Source: an alpha proteobacterium HIMB114
GTDB lineage: Bacteria > Pseudomonadota > Alphaproteobacteria > Pelagibacterales > Pelagibacteraceae
DNA: 64,000 nt
Assembly (NCBI GenBank): GCA_000163555.2
Contig: ADAC02000001.1
Coordinates: 868,001 to 932,000, forward strand
Reading direction: 5' to 3'
Shown here: one piece after another, positions 36,136 through 44,702 of the stretch
Position numbering within the stretch: position 1 is the stretch's first letter
Layout of the letters: each line of letters starts with the position of its first letter
Program-made: the position numbers and the translations under genes
The notes under the pieces: generated by a model
Database searches by the model: none
What the model saw: only the letters and a program-made list of their open reading frames with translations
Told to the model about the DNA's origin: nothing

Positions 36136-37388
36136 TTTTTCTCAAATTTTTGTCTTGCATACACAGCAAGCGAGTTCATAACAATTAAAAAACCAAGCAA
36201 CATCATAATTGTTGCGGATGTTTTTTCCACAAAGCCTCTTTCTGCAGATTCTGACCATAAGTAAACTTGAACAGGCAGTGAAGCTGATGGATCCATTGGA
36301 CTACCTGGCAATTCAACTACAAAAGCTACCATTCCAATTAATAATAAAGGTGCTGTTTCACCTAATGCTTGTGCAAGACCAATAATCGTTCCGGATAAGG
36401 TTCCTGGCATAGCTAATGGTACGACATGGTGAAAAACAGTTTGTACTTTTGATGCCCCCATAGCTAAAGCCCCCTCGCGAATTGACGGAGGAACTGCTTT
36501 TAAAGATGCACGTGCTGGGATTATAATTCTAGGCAAAGTCATAAGCGATAATGCAATTCCACCAACTAATGGAGTAGACCTTGGTAATTCAAAAACATTT
36601 AATAAAATTCCCAACCCTAATAATCCAAAAACTATAGACGGAACTGCTGCTAAATTATTGATATTGATTTCTATTAAATCGGTCAGCTTATTTTTTGGAG
36701 CAAATTCTTCAAGGTATACTGCTGCTGCTAAAGCTATTGGAAATGAAATTAATAAACAAATCAAAATAGTAAATAATGATCCTAGTATAGCGCCTCCAAA
36801 ACCTGCTAATTCTGGATCACGACTATCTCCTTTTGAAAATAAGTAGTTGTTAAATATTTTTTCTACTTTTCCATCCTTCAAAAACTGATCATAAATTTTT
36901 AGTTGATAATTAGATAATCTTCTTCGATCTTCTGGAATATCTCTTGGAAAGTTACCTTTATGTAACTGATCAAAATCATCTGATGCTGTAAGCAAAAGTG
37001 TTACTGTTTTGTTTAATTGATCTTTATTTTTTAAAAAATAATTTTTTGCTTCAAATTCGTAATCAGGACTTAGTAATTTAATTATTTGTTTTTCCTCTTC
37101 GCGGTTTGAGAAAGGATAACTTTTAATAAATTCCTCATAAATTAGAGTGTAGTAATCTGCATTATCAACTTCGTCTTTATCATTAACATTTGTGATCCCT
37201 AATTTATTTGCATCAAATGTAACATCTAGTTTTATCATTGTTCTTGAAAAAGCACTTGTTCCATCTGAAAAAACTTTAAAAACTAATAACCCTACAAAAA
37301 ATAATGCTAATGAAATTGCAATAATTCCATAAAGTTGAAATCTTTTTTCTGCTTGATACCTTTTTTTTCTTCTTAGTTCTTTATTCAT
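36126..37388 (-). CDS. pstA: Phosphate ABC transporter permease PstA
   Basis: A 420-residue permease, longer than E. coli PstA because of an N-terminal DUF3333-type region: one membrane segment (about residues 18-42) and a roughly 140-residue periplasmic loop, usual in alphaproteobacteria. The core transporter domain follows from about residue 200, with the coupling motif [25 protein letters not shown] near residue 306. It overlaps pstC by 8 bases and pstB by 10. Confidence 0.94.
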   Translation of the reverse strand: MNKELRRKKRYQAEKRFQLYGIIAISLALFFVGLLVFKVFSDGTSAFSRTMIKLDVTFDANKLGITNVNDKDEVDNADYYTLIYEEFIKSYPFSNREEEKQIIKLLSPDYEFEAKNYFLKNKDQLNKTVTLLLTASDDFDQLHKGNFPRDIPEDRRRLSNYQLKIYDQFLKDGKVEKIFNNYLFSKGDSRDPELAGFGGAILGSLFTILICLLISFPIALAAAVYLEEFAPKNKLTDLIEININNLAAVPSIVFGLLGLGILLNVFELPRSTPLVGGIALSLMTLPRIIIPARASLKAVPPSIREGALAMGASKVQTVFHHVVPLAMPGTLSGTIIGLAQALGETAPLLLIGMVAFVVELPGSPMDPSASLPVQVYLWSESAERGFVEKTSATIMMLLGFLIVMNSLAVYARQKFEKKWN

Positions 37389-38787
37389 ATTGTTCTCTAT
37401 ATTTTTTGACTACCCTTAAAGCGATAAAATTTAAAACTAAAGTGGCTGCAAATAATGTTAAACCTAAAGCAAATGCTGCTTGCGTTTTTGCGCTTGTAAA
37501 CTCTTGATCGCCTACCAAGATCATTACAATTTGTGTTGTGACTGTGGTTGTTGATTCTAATGGGTTGATTGTTAAATTTGCAGCTAAACCAGCGGCCATC
37601 ACGACAATCATAGTTTCTCCAATTGCTCTTGAGACAGCCAATAAGATTGATCCAACAATTCCTGGTAACGCAGCAGGAAATACAACTTTTTTGATTGTTT
37701 CTGATTTTGTGGCGCCAACTGCATACGATCCATCTCTTAATGATTGTGGTACAGCATTGACTACGTCATCAGTTAATGAGGAAACAAATGGGATGATCAT
37801 AACACCCATGACTAAACCTGCGGCTAACGCACTTTCGGATGAAACTTCTAATCCCAAGGACTCTCCTAATATTCTAAAAAAAGGACCAACTGTTAGTGCT
37901 GCAAAAAACCCGTAAACAACAGTGGGTACTCCTGCTAATATTTCTATTATAGGCTTTCCAAATTTTCTAACATTTGTACTGGCGTATTCAGCAAAATATA
38001 TTCCTGAAAATAATCCAATAGGAACTGCAACGCACATCGCGATAAAAGCAATAAATGCAGTTCCGGCAAATAATGGAATTGCACCAAATGCTTCACTTAG
38101 TTCTTTAAGTTGAGCAGTTGTTAGTTCTGCAGAAGCATCACTCACAAAAGCCTTTTGAGGACTCCATGATGTACCAAAAATAAAATCAAAAAAATTAATA
38201 GTAGTAAAAAATTTAATACTTTCAAATAAGAGTGAAAATATAATACCCACAGTAGTTAGAATTGCTGCAACAGAACTTGTAAACAAAATTATTCTTATTA
38301 TTTTTTCAACACCCTCTCTTGCATGAACATTGTTTGAAATATTCCTCAAGGCAAGTCCTGAAAACAAAATAATTGCTGATAAAAAAACAACTACCTTAGA
38401 GCTCGCGGCAACTGAGAGGAGACGTTTATATTGTTCAGCTCCTAATTTGATACTTTCATCTAATTGGCCGCTAAAATTTCCAGTATAGTAAGCTTTAATT
38501 TTTTGATAAATTAAATTAAGCTCATCTTTTGATATTGCTTTTAAACTATCAGTTTGAATTTTGGAAAAAATTAAATTTTTTATAATAGCTGGCTCTAATA
38601 TATTCCATGATACCAAAATTATAAGTGCGGGTAACGCACACCACAATGATAAGTAATAAGCATAATACTTTGGTAATGCTTTTAATTTAAATTGTTTGCT
38701 ACTAGCAAAATATCCAATTCTTGATTTAGAAAAAAAATATAAAGAAACTGAAAAAAGAAGAATGAATAAAAACAATACTAAGTTCAT
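37381..38787 (-). CDS. pstC: Phosphate ABC transporter permease PstC
   Basis: A 468-residue inner-membrane permease, extended at the N-terminus relative to E. coli by extra membrane segments and a periplasmic loop (residues 1-160). The core domain carries SGIYFAEYAS, EILAGVPTVVYGFFA and the coupling motif DGSYAVGATKSETIKKVVFPAALPG near residue 351. It follows pstS after a 67-base spacer that holds two overlapping hairpins. Confidence 0.94.
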   Translation of the reverse strand: MNLVLFLFILLFSVSLYFFSKSRIGYFASSKQFKLKALPKYYAYYLSLWCALPALIILVSWNILEPAIIKNLIFSKIQTDSLKAISKDELNLIYQKIKAYYTGNFSGQLDESIKLGAEQYKRLLSVAASSKVVVFLSAIILFSGLALRNISNNVHAREGVEKIIRIILFTSSVAAILTTVGIIFSLLFESIKFFTTINFFDFIFGTSWSPQKAFVSDASAELTTAQLKELSEAFGAIPLFAGTAFIAFIAMCVAVPIGLFSGIYFAEYASTNVRKFGKPIIEILAGVPTVVYGFFAALTVGPFFRILGESLGLEVSSESALAAGLVMGVMIIPFVSSLTDDVVNAVPQSLRDGSYAVGATKSETIKKVVFPAALPGIVGSILLAVSRAIGETMIVVMAAGLAANLTINPLESTTTVTTQIVMILVGDQEFTSAKTQAAFALGLTLFAATLVLNFIALRVVKKYREQYE

Positions 38788-38790
38788 TTA

Positions 38791-38828
38791 GCCCTTTATG
38801 TTTAAAGGGCCAGAATAATCCGGCCCTT
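38791..38828 (-). promoter_or_regulatory. Overlapping alternative hairpins between pstS and pstC
   Basis: Minus-strand RNA can form hairpin A: AAGGGCCGG (38828-38820) with CTGGCCCTT (38813-38805), 9 bp with one G-U and a 6-base loop. It can instead form hairpin B: GCCCTTTA (38810-38803) with TAAAGGGC (38798-38791), 8 bp with a 4-base loop. They share GCCCTT and exclude each other. Hairpin A starts 26 bases after the pstS stop; hairpin B ends 3 bases before the pstC ATG. Confidence 0.7.
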
Positions 38829-38854
38829 AGAAACTTTAGCACTAAATAACTAAT

Positions 38855-39874
38855 TTATTGAATTGTAGTTAATTTGAGTGCCGAATTTCTTGTTAAATTA
38901 TATTTATCTGGACTTAGAGGGACTAACCCAACATCAGTTAAATAACCTCTGGGCCCAGTTGCTTTTTTTGCAGTAAAGTCTTTTAAAAATTCATGAATAC
39001 CCGGAACAACTCCAATATGAGCTTTTTTTACATAAAAGAATAATGGTCTTGCAATTGGATATGAGTAATTTTGAATTCCCTCAAGTGATGGAACCACTCC
39101 ATTCACTTTCGCTGCTTTAATTTTGTCTTTGTTAGCTACTAAGTAACTAAAACCAAATAAACCAAAAAGTTCTGGATCTGCGGAAAGTTTATTTACAATC
39201 AATGTATCATTCTCTCCTGCTTCAATAGCAAATCCATCTTCTCTAAGTTTAACGCATGCTTTTTTTGCTTTTTTACCTACAGCTTCATATGCAGCTTTTG
39301 CAGTTTTTGAACAACCTTTTGCCATCACTAATGAATTCCAAGCATCTCTTGTGCCTGATGTTGGAGGAGGTACCAAAATTTTTATTCCATAGTTTGGTAA
39401 AGATTTGTCAATGTCACTCCATTTTTTATATGGATTAACTACAAGCTTACCATCTACATCAACATCATGAGCCAATGCTCTCCATAAATGTTCTTTGGTA
39501 AAATTAGCATCTTTTGCTTTTACGGAATGTGCAAAAGATATGCCATCGTTACCAACGACTATTTCAATTATATCTTTAACACCATTTTTTGAGCAAAGCT
39601 CTTTTTCTGAAGATTTGATTGCTCTTGACGCGTTTGTAATATCTGGATGGTTAGTTCCAACACCTGCGCAGAATAATTTCATTCCTCCACCAGTTCCTGT
39701 GCTTTCAATAACTGGTGTTTTAAATTTTCCTGATTTACCAAATCTCTCAGCAACTACGGTCGCGTAAGGGTAAACTGTCGAAGAGCCTACAATTTTGATT
39801 TGATCTCTAGCAATTGCATTGGATACGAAAACAAATGATAGGATCAAAAAAAATAATGTTTTTAGTTGTTTCAT
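38855..39874 (-). CDS. pstS: Phosphate ABC transporter substrate-binding protein
   Basis: A 339-residue periplasmic phosphate-binding protein with signal peptide (residues 1-22, ending SNAIA). PstS motifs are KIVGSSTVYPYATVVAERF near residue 28, ESTGTGGGMKLFC near residue 57 and PPTSGTRDAWNSLVM near residue 169, including Ser/Thr residues typical of the phosphate pocket. It leads the pstSCAB-phoU-phoB operon and is preceded by a Pho box. Confidence 0.95.
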   Translation of the reverse strand: MKQLKTLFFLILSFVFVSNAIARDQIKIVGSSTVYPYATVVAERFGKSGKFKTPVIESTGTGGGMKLFCAGVGTNHPDITNASRAIKSSEKELCSKNGVKDIIEIVVGNDGISFAHSVKAKDANFTKEHLWRALAHDVDVDGKLVVNPYKKWSDIDKSLPNYGIKILVPPPTSGTRDAWNSLVMAKGCSKTAKAAYEAVGKKAKKACVKLREDGFAIEAGENDTLIVNKLSADPELFGLFGFSYLVANKDKIKAAKVNGVVPSLEGIQNYSYPIARPLFFYVKKAHIGVVPGIHEFLKDFTAKKATGPRGYLTDVGLVPLSPDKYNLTRNSALKLTTIQ

Positions 39875-39944
39875 TTTTTTTCCTTAGGTTATTAATTTTG
39901 GCTCTTTAATTAATTAATAATGATGAAACTAATATTTAACTAAT

Positions 39945-39962
39945 GTTAAAGTTTTGTTACAA
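39945..39962 (-). promoter_or_regulatory. Pho box (PhoB binding site) upstream of pstS
   Basis: On the minus strand, TTGTAAC-AAAA-CTTTAAC is a 7-4-7 direct repeat fitting the PhoB consensus. It lies 70 bases before the pstS ATG, with an AT-rich -10 candidate (TTAAAT) about 6 bases downstream of the box. It shares the AAAA spacer and half-site pattern with the box before arsC. Confidence 0.75.
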
Positions 39963-40017
39963 TTTTTATCTTAATGGTTGTAATTGAGTTTTTTGAAAGG
40001 TTAATAATTTAGGGTTT

Positions 40018-40110
40018 TTAAACAATTAAAGTAATTGCCAATAACACCATACCAACAATTATAAGCAAAACAGGGACTGCTTTATTAAGGGGTAAATTTG
40101 AAAGACTCAT
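40018..40110 (-). CDS. 30-residue membrane peptide coupled to the DoxX gene
   Basis: The frame reads MSLSNLPLNKAVPVLLIIVG followed by MVLLAITLIV and a stop. It is a short polar N-terminus plus one hydrophobic helix of about 18 residues. Its ATG overlaps the DoxX stop by one base (TAATG), the same coupling seen between real genes here. No family is recognised. Length alone gives weak coding support; the position and membrane character are the evidence. Confidence 0.45.
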   Translation of the reverse strand: MSLSNLPLNKAVPVLLIIVGMVLLAITLIV

Positions 40111-40571
40111 TAAAATTCTTTTGGTAATTGATTATCAATTGAAAGCGTACTACCACCTCTAAAAGTGATTGCAATCATAATGAGCATCCACATCAATGGA
40201 TATTCATATCCACCTTTAACCCATAAAAATCCATTTTGAAAATGCACAACAAAAGTTGCTACGAACAAAACTCCAACTAACTGTGCTGAAAAAATTCTTG
40301 TTAAAAAACCAATTGCTACACAAATTCCACCAACAAATTCTATGATACCAACGTACCATGCAAAAAAGACAGATGGTTCTATGGAAATGGATGAAAAAAA
40401 CTTTGCAGTTCTTTCTATGCCACCATCATTAAACAATTTTCCATAACCATGAGGAATCATCATGACACCAACTGCTATTCTTATAATTGGGTAAGCTAGT
40501 GGTCCAAGTAATTCATAAAATGGATCGAGTTTTCGGATGATATATCGTGATGTTCTGCTAACTGGTATCAT
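40110..40571 (-). CDS. DoxX family membrane protein
   Basis: A 153-residue DoxX-type protein with four membrane segments. RIAVGVMMIPHGYGKLFNDGG near residue 31 and GIIEFVGGICVAIGFLTRIFSAQLVGVLF near residue 75 are characteristic. The family is broadly tied to oxidative stress or respiratory-chain-associated complexes, without a firm function. Its start codon lies only 10 bases from that of the divergent ion-channel gene. Confidence 0.85.
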   Translation of the reverse strand: MIPVSRTSRYIIRKLDPFYELLGPLAYPIIRIAVGVMMIPHGYGKLFNDGGIERTAKFFSSISIEPSVFFAWYVGIIEFVGGICVAIGFLTRIFSAQLVGVLFVATFVVHFQNGFLWVKGGYEYPLMWMLIMIAITFRGGSTLSIDNQLPKEF

Positions 40572-40581
40572 TTGTTAATCA

Positions 40582-41013
40582 ATGTATATTACAAAAATGA
40601 TTTGGTCGATCATTTTTACAGCCATTTTGGTAGCTTTAAGTTTAAAAATTCATGGTTTAACACTGAATTATCTCAGTCAAAACACGGCAAAAAAGTTTAT
40701 TTATAAAGACTTTGTAAAAATCTCTACGTGTTTAATTGGGTCTCATTTAATCCAAATTATCTTATTCGCTTTCTACTATTACATGTCTTATCAGACTAAT
40801 CCTGATCAAAATCTTTTTGGTGGAAATTTATCAGGTAACTTTTTAGACTTTTTTTATTACTCCATAAATTGTTACACAACACTTGGAACAGGAGATATTT
40901 TTGCAAATGGACCAATGCGTATTGCAACAGGTTTAGAGGCATTAATTGGACTAGTGCTTATCGCATGGACGGCAACATTTAAACTGAGTTATTTATTTAA
41001 AAATAAAAACTAA
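40582..41013 (+). CDS. Small ion-channel family protein with one pore loop
   Basis: A 143-residue membrane protein. The C-terminal part has a channel-type pore: FFYYSINCYTTLGTGDI (about residues 90-106), then a final membrane segment (LEALIGLVLIAWTATFKLSYLF). The filter TLGTGD (residues 100-105) resembles the potassium-channel TVGYGD but has Thr in place of Tyr/Phe, so selectivity may differ. The N-terminal half has two more membrane segments. No cytoplasmic regulatory domain is present. It ends 2 bases from convergent msrB. Confidence 0.8.
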   Translation: MYITKMIWSIIFTAILVALSLKIHGLTLNYLSQNTAKKFIYKDFVKISTCLIGSHLIQIILFAFYYYMSYQTNPDQNLFGGNLSGNFLDFFYYSINCYTTLGTGDIFANGPMRIATGLEALIGLVLIAWTATFKLSYLFKNKN

Positions 41014-41015
41014 AT

Positions 41016-41489
41016 TTAAGACTTTGGAATAAATTTTAAAGCAACACCGTTATTACAATATCGTTTGAAAGTAGGTCTTGGTCCATCGTTAAAAACGTGA
41101 CCATGGTGACCTTTGCACGTTGCACAGTGGTATTCAGTTCTTGGATACAAAAGCTTAAAGTCGGTTTTTGTTTTTAAATTTCCTTTATAAAAATCAAAAA
41201 AAGATGGCCATCCTGTACCAGAGTCATATTTCATAGATGAATGAAAAAGCTTTGTATTACATGCAACACAAACATACTCACCTTCACGCTTTTCGTTATT
41301 TAATGGACTTGTAAAAGGTCTTTCGGTGCCCTCTTTTCTTAAAATTTTAAATTGTTCAGGCGTTAAAATTTTTTCCCATTCTTCATCTGTTTTTATAATT
41401 TCTTTTAAAGCTGAAAATACAGATGTTTGGCTCAAACCTATAAGCAGCAGGGATTGTGCAATAATTTTTAAAAATGTTCTTTTGTTCAT
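41016..41489 (-). CDS. msrB: Peptide-methionine (R)-S-oxide reductase, exported
   Basis: Reduces methionine-R-sulfoxide in proteins. A 157-residue MsrB domain follows an N-terminal signal sequence (residues 1-26), pointing to the periplasm. Zinc ligands are Cys74, Cys77, Cys122 and Cys125; the catalytic Cys145 is in RYCNNG, preceded by GHHGHVF. SGTGWPSFF near residue 90 is the substrate-site motif. Its ATG directly follows the stop of the glycosyltransferase gene. Confidence 0.94.
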   Translation of the reverse strand: MNKRTFLKIIAQSLLLIGLSQTSVFSALKEIIKTDEEWEKILTPEQFKILRKEGTERPFTSPLNNEKREGEYVCVACNTKLFHSSMKYDSGTGWPSFFDFYKGNLKTKTDFKLLYPRTEYHCATCKGHHGHVFNDGPRPTFKRYCNNGVALKFIPKS

Positions 41490-42815
41490 TTATGAATATT
41501 TTCTTTTATCAATAAATCCAATTAAATCACTTTGTTCTTTGGTCATTTTAGCATTTTTTAAAGCTGCATACATAGATTGTAAATCATCTAAAGTATCTAC
41601 GTCGACAAGTAAAAAATCGCTTTTCTTTAAATTATATAAATGTTTTGTAAAATCATTTAAAACTGTACTTGAAGAATAATTCACTCTTGTAAATTCAGCT
41701 TCTAAATTTTTTAATTTAGTAGAAAAACAACAATACCCGCCATCCTTTGTACCAATGATGTAACTGTCAAATTTGGAAAGGTAATTTACAGAGTCACTTA
41801 AATGTTTTGATGTGAGTTCTGGTATATCTGATCCAGATAAAACTATTCTATCTGCAAATGGTGCACAAATTTCATAAACTTCGTGCATCGACTTACCAAT
41901 GTTTTCTTCATTAATATCTAGAATACTAAATTTAGATAAACCTAATTCTTCAATATAATCTCTATTTGGACTGTTATTAATAATAACAATTTTATTTCCA
42001 TCTTTATCTAGAGATAAAATGTTTGATTTTACAATGTTTAGACAATGAAGATTAAACTGATCAACTAGCCCTTGGTCTTTTAAAGTCTCTCTAAGTCTTG
42101 TTTTAGAATCTTTTGATTTTGGATCTTTCATAAAAAAACAAAAAATATTCTCAATTTTATTTTGTTTAAATTTTCTGGCTTGAGTTATAGTTTTAAATAA
42201 TGTCTTTGTTGTTTGCCAAAATGAACTTTCTTCATATTTTCTGGCTGAGGTAATAATTTCTCTGGTAATTTCTTTAATTTCAATACCTAAAGCTTTAGCA
42301 TCCCACACAAATTTATGGTCTTCACCTTCTTTTAAACTTTCATCAAATCTACCAATTAAATTAAATAAATTTTTATGAATTAAAAAAGACTGGTCTCCAA
42401 AGGGTAAATCAAAGTTTTTAGATCTAAAATTTGCACCAGATGCATTAATAGTATTTTTTTTATTATCAAATGCGAGTTTAAAATAATTTAACTGTTTTTT
42501 TTGAACACGATCTAGGTCTTCTCTTTGAATTTTATCAATCCGACTATCAATATGTAAAAACCATAAATAATTATTCTCAGCTTTTAAAGCTCCAGCGTTT
42601 AGTGATTTTCCTCGAGTTGAATTTGGAACTTTGACTAATTTATTAATATTTAAATTTATATCATTTAACGCATCAATAGATAATTCGTTATCAGCATCAA
42701 TGGCTAAAATGATTTCATGGCCTGAAAATTTATCTTTTAATTTTTTTAATAATGAAAAATCTTTTTCATCTTTAGAGGCTATAACAATAATTGAAAATGT
42801 TTTATGTAGCGCCAC
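41490..42815 (-). CDS. Two-domain glycosyltransferase: GT2 (TIGR04283-like) fused to DUF2064 (TIGR04282-like)
   Basis: A 441-residue fusion. The N-terminal half is a GT2-type domain: FSIIVIASKDE near residue 7, STRGKSLNAGALKAENNYLWFLHIDSRID near residue 66. The C-terminal half (about 265-425) is a DUF2064 nucleotidyl/glycosyltransferase-like domain: FADRIVLSGSDIPELTSKHL, IIGTKDGGYCCFS and LLVDVDTLDDL. These two families usually occur as neighbouring genes and carry names linked to arsenosugar biosynthesis, though that role is unproven for most members. The frame starts with GTG directly after the HupE stop. Cytoplasmic. Confidence 0.78.
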   Translation of the reverse strand: MALHKTFSIIVIASKDEKDFSLLKKLKDKFSGHEIILAIDADNELSIDALNDINLNINKLVKVPNSTRGKSLNAGALKAENNYLWFLHIDSRIDKIQREDLDRVQKKQLNYFKLAFDNKKNTINASGANFRSKNFDLPFGDQSFLIHKNLFNLIGRFDESLKEGEDHKFVWDAKALGIEIKEITREIITSARKYEESSFWQTTKTLFKTITQARKFKQNKIENIFCFFMKDPKSKDSKTRLRETLKDQGLVDQFNLHCLNIVKSNILSLDKDGNKIVIINNSPNRDYIEELGLSKFSILDINEENIGKSMHEVYEICAPFADRIVLSGSDIPELTSKHLSDSVNYLSKFDSYIIGTKDGGYCCFSTKLKNLEAEFTRVNYSSSTVLNDFTKHLYNLKKSDFLLVDVDTLDDLQSMYAALKNAKMTKEQSDLIGFIDKRKYS

Positions 42816-43928
42816 TTAAATCACTCTTTCAATAAACCAATATATACCCGCTAAGGCTATTAATATTGATAATGTGTTTGTAAAATATTTTTTATACCAA
42901 GGTTTTTCTTTTATCCAGTATGCAAAACCAAAATAGCAACCCACAATGACAAATAGCTGTCCTATCTCAACCCCAACATTAAATGAAATTAAACTGGTGA
43001 CAAAATGAGCTTGTGACAAACCAATCTCACTTATAACACCTGCAAAACCAAGTCCGTGAAGTAGTCCAAAAACGAATACAACCATTGGTCTCCAAAGTGA
43101 GATATTTTTTAAAAAAATATTCTCAATTGCAACGTATGCAATGGATAAGGCAATAATAGGTTCAACAATCTGAGGTGAAATAGAGAGTATGTTTAAAACT
43201 CCTAAAAAAATTGTAATTGTATGAGCGAGCGTAAAAGCAGAGACCTGGATTAATAACGGTTTAAATTTTGGCGAAAATAAAAATAAACCAATGACAAATA
43301 GAATGTGATCAAGACCTTTTGGAACAATATGAAGAAATCCAATAGTTAAATAATTATATATTTCTGCAAACAAGTTTTGATCTTTGTTTTTTGTTATTGA
43401 AAAATTTTTTGAGACTGAATTTATTTTTAAATATTCAGTATAAATAATTTCTTTTTGAGGATTTGAAACTCTAAGAATAACCGGACCATAATCTTTTATC
43501 CAACCAAACTGTAAGTTATTTTTATCTATATTTGATCCAGAAATTTGAATTAAAGTCTCTCGTGAAAGATTTAAATCTCCAATTTTTTCTATTTGAACAT
43601 CATCAATTTCAAACGGTATTTTTAACTTGTTTTGATTTAGAGAAATATTGTCTTTAAAATTAATTAAAGATTTCTTAAACATTGCTAACAATTGTTCAGC
43701 AGGCAACTTTCTTAAACTGTTATAATAATCAGAATTTTTAGATTCATCGGTATCTGAATGTGATGGGTCAATATTAGCTAAAATAGCTTCTAAATTAAGT
43801 TGAATACTTAATTTAAAATTTAACTTATTATCTTTTTCAATGAATTGAAAATTTGCAATAGATGGTTTTAATTCATGAGAAAAAACTATAGAGGGAATAA
43901 ATAGAAGAATAAATAATAAACGCGCCAT
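42816..43928 (-). CDS. HupE/UreJ-family membrane protein with periplasmic N-terminal domain
   Basis: A 370-residue protein: signal peptide (residues 1-17, MARLLFILLFIPSIVFS), a periplasmic beta-rich domain to about residue 185, then six or seven membrane segments of HupE/UreJ type, including HIVPKGLDHILFVIGLFLF near residue 197 and FGLLHGLGFAGVISEIGL near residue 288, whose histidines suit metal transport. HupE/UreJ proteins are nickel or cobalt permeases; larger versions like this one are less characterised. Its ATG directly abuts the ATG of the divergent DUF4198 gene. Confidence 0.83.
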   Translation of the reverse strand: MARLLFILLFIPSIVFSHELKPSIANFQFIEKDNKLNFKLSIQLNLEAILANIDPSHSDTDESKNSDYYNSLRKLPAEQLLAMFKKSLINFKDNISLNQNKLKIPFEIDDVQIEKIGDLNLSRETLIQISGSNIDKNNLQFGWIKDYGPVILRVSNPQKEIIYTEYLKINSVSKNFSITKNKDQNLFAEIYNYLTIGFLHIVPKGLDHILFVIGLFLFSPKFKPLLIQVSAFTLAHTITIFLGVLNILSISPQIVEPIIALSIAYVAIENIFLKNISLWRPMVVFVFGLLHGLGFAGVISEIGLSQAHFVTSLISFNVGVEIGQLFVIVGCYFGFAYWIKEKPWYKKYFTNTLSILIALAGIYWFIERVI

Positions 43929-44702
43929 ATGAAAATTTGTTTAGCAGTAATATTATATTTTTTAATTAATTCAAATTCATTGAATGCACATGAGCTTTGG
44001 TTAGAAGCTGATCAATATCAATTAAAGGATAGTGAAAAGCTCATTGCAAATATCAAAGTCGGACAAGATTTAGTAGGTGAAAGTTACCCATATTTATCAA
44101 AAGAAACTGAGAAGCTTTTTTTAGTATCAAAAAAAGGTTTTAAAAAACTAAATCAAATTGATGGCGATTACCCTGCAATACAACAATCTGCGAATTATAG
44201 TGGGACTCAATATTTGTACTATCAGTCAAATAAAGAGTTTCTCAAATATCAAGATTATAAAACCTTTATCGAATTTATAGATGAATATGATTTGAATCAT
44301 GATTTAAAAAATAAAAATATTCCAAATGAGATCTATCAAAGATTTGCGAAAATAATTTTTAATGGTGAACCAAATAGTTTTTTTAAAACCAAACAAAATT
44401 TAGAATTTGAAATAGTTAATCAAAATGATCCTTATCGAAATCATTTTTCAGAAATACAAATCTTTCTTAAAAAAAAACCATTTAAAGATAAAAAATTTAT
44501 TGTTTTTTTTAAAAATGAAAATGCATTTGAAAGGAAAATATATCAAACAGATACAAATGGGTTTGCAAAAATAGATAGCTCTAAAAAAGGATTATATTTA
44601 ATAAGTGCTGTTCACTTAGAAACGCTAAATTTAATAGACCAAATTAAGTATAAAGCAGATTATTATAGCCGCTGGGCAAGCTTAACTTTTAGAAAAAACT
44701 AA
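43929..44702 (+). CDS. DUF4198-type periplasmic protein
   Basis: A 257-residue secreted protein with signal peptide (residues 1-20, ending SLNA) followed by HELWLEADQYQL, the histidine-led N-terminus typical of DUF4198 proteins associated with nickel or cobalt uptake. A carboxypeptidase-regulatory-like beta domain (TDTNGFAKIDSSKKGLYLISAVH near residue 208) closes the protein. Pairing with a HupE-type permease on the other strand supports metal handling, by inference. The 3' end overlaps the DUF3047 gene by 4 bases. Confidence 0.75.
   Translation: MKICLAVILYFLINSNSLNAHELWLEADQYQLKDSEKLIANIKVGQDLVGESYPYLSKETEKLFLVSKKGFKKLNQIDGDYPAIQQSANYSGTQYLYYQSNKEFLKYQDYKTFIEFIDEYDLNHDLKNKNIPNEIYQRFAKIIFNGEPNSFFKTKQNLEFEIVNQNDPYRNHFSEIQIFLKKKPFKDKKFIVFFKNENAFERKIYQTDTNGFAKIDSSKKGLYLISAVHLETLNLIDQIKYKADYYSRWASLTFRKN

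Noticed and set aside
37538-37915. 125-codon open frame antisense to pstC
   Set aside because: It mirrors the pstC codons, has no family signal, and the pstC frame is unambiguous.
41326-41679. 117-codon open frame antisense across msrB and the glycosyltransferase
   Set aside because: It crosses two well-supported genes on the opposite strand and has no recognisable domain.
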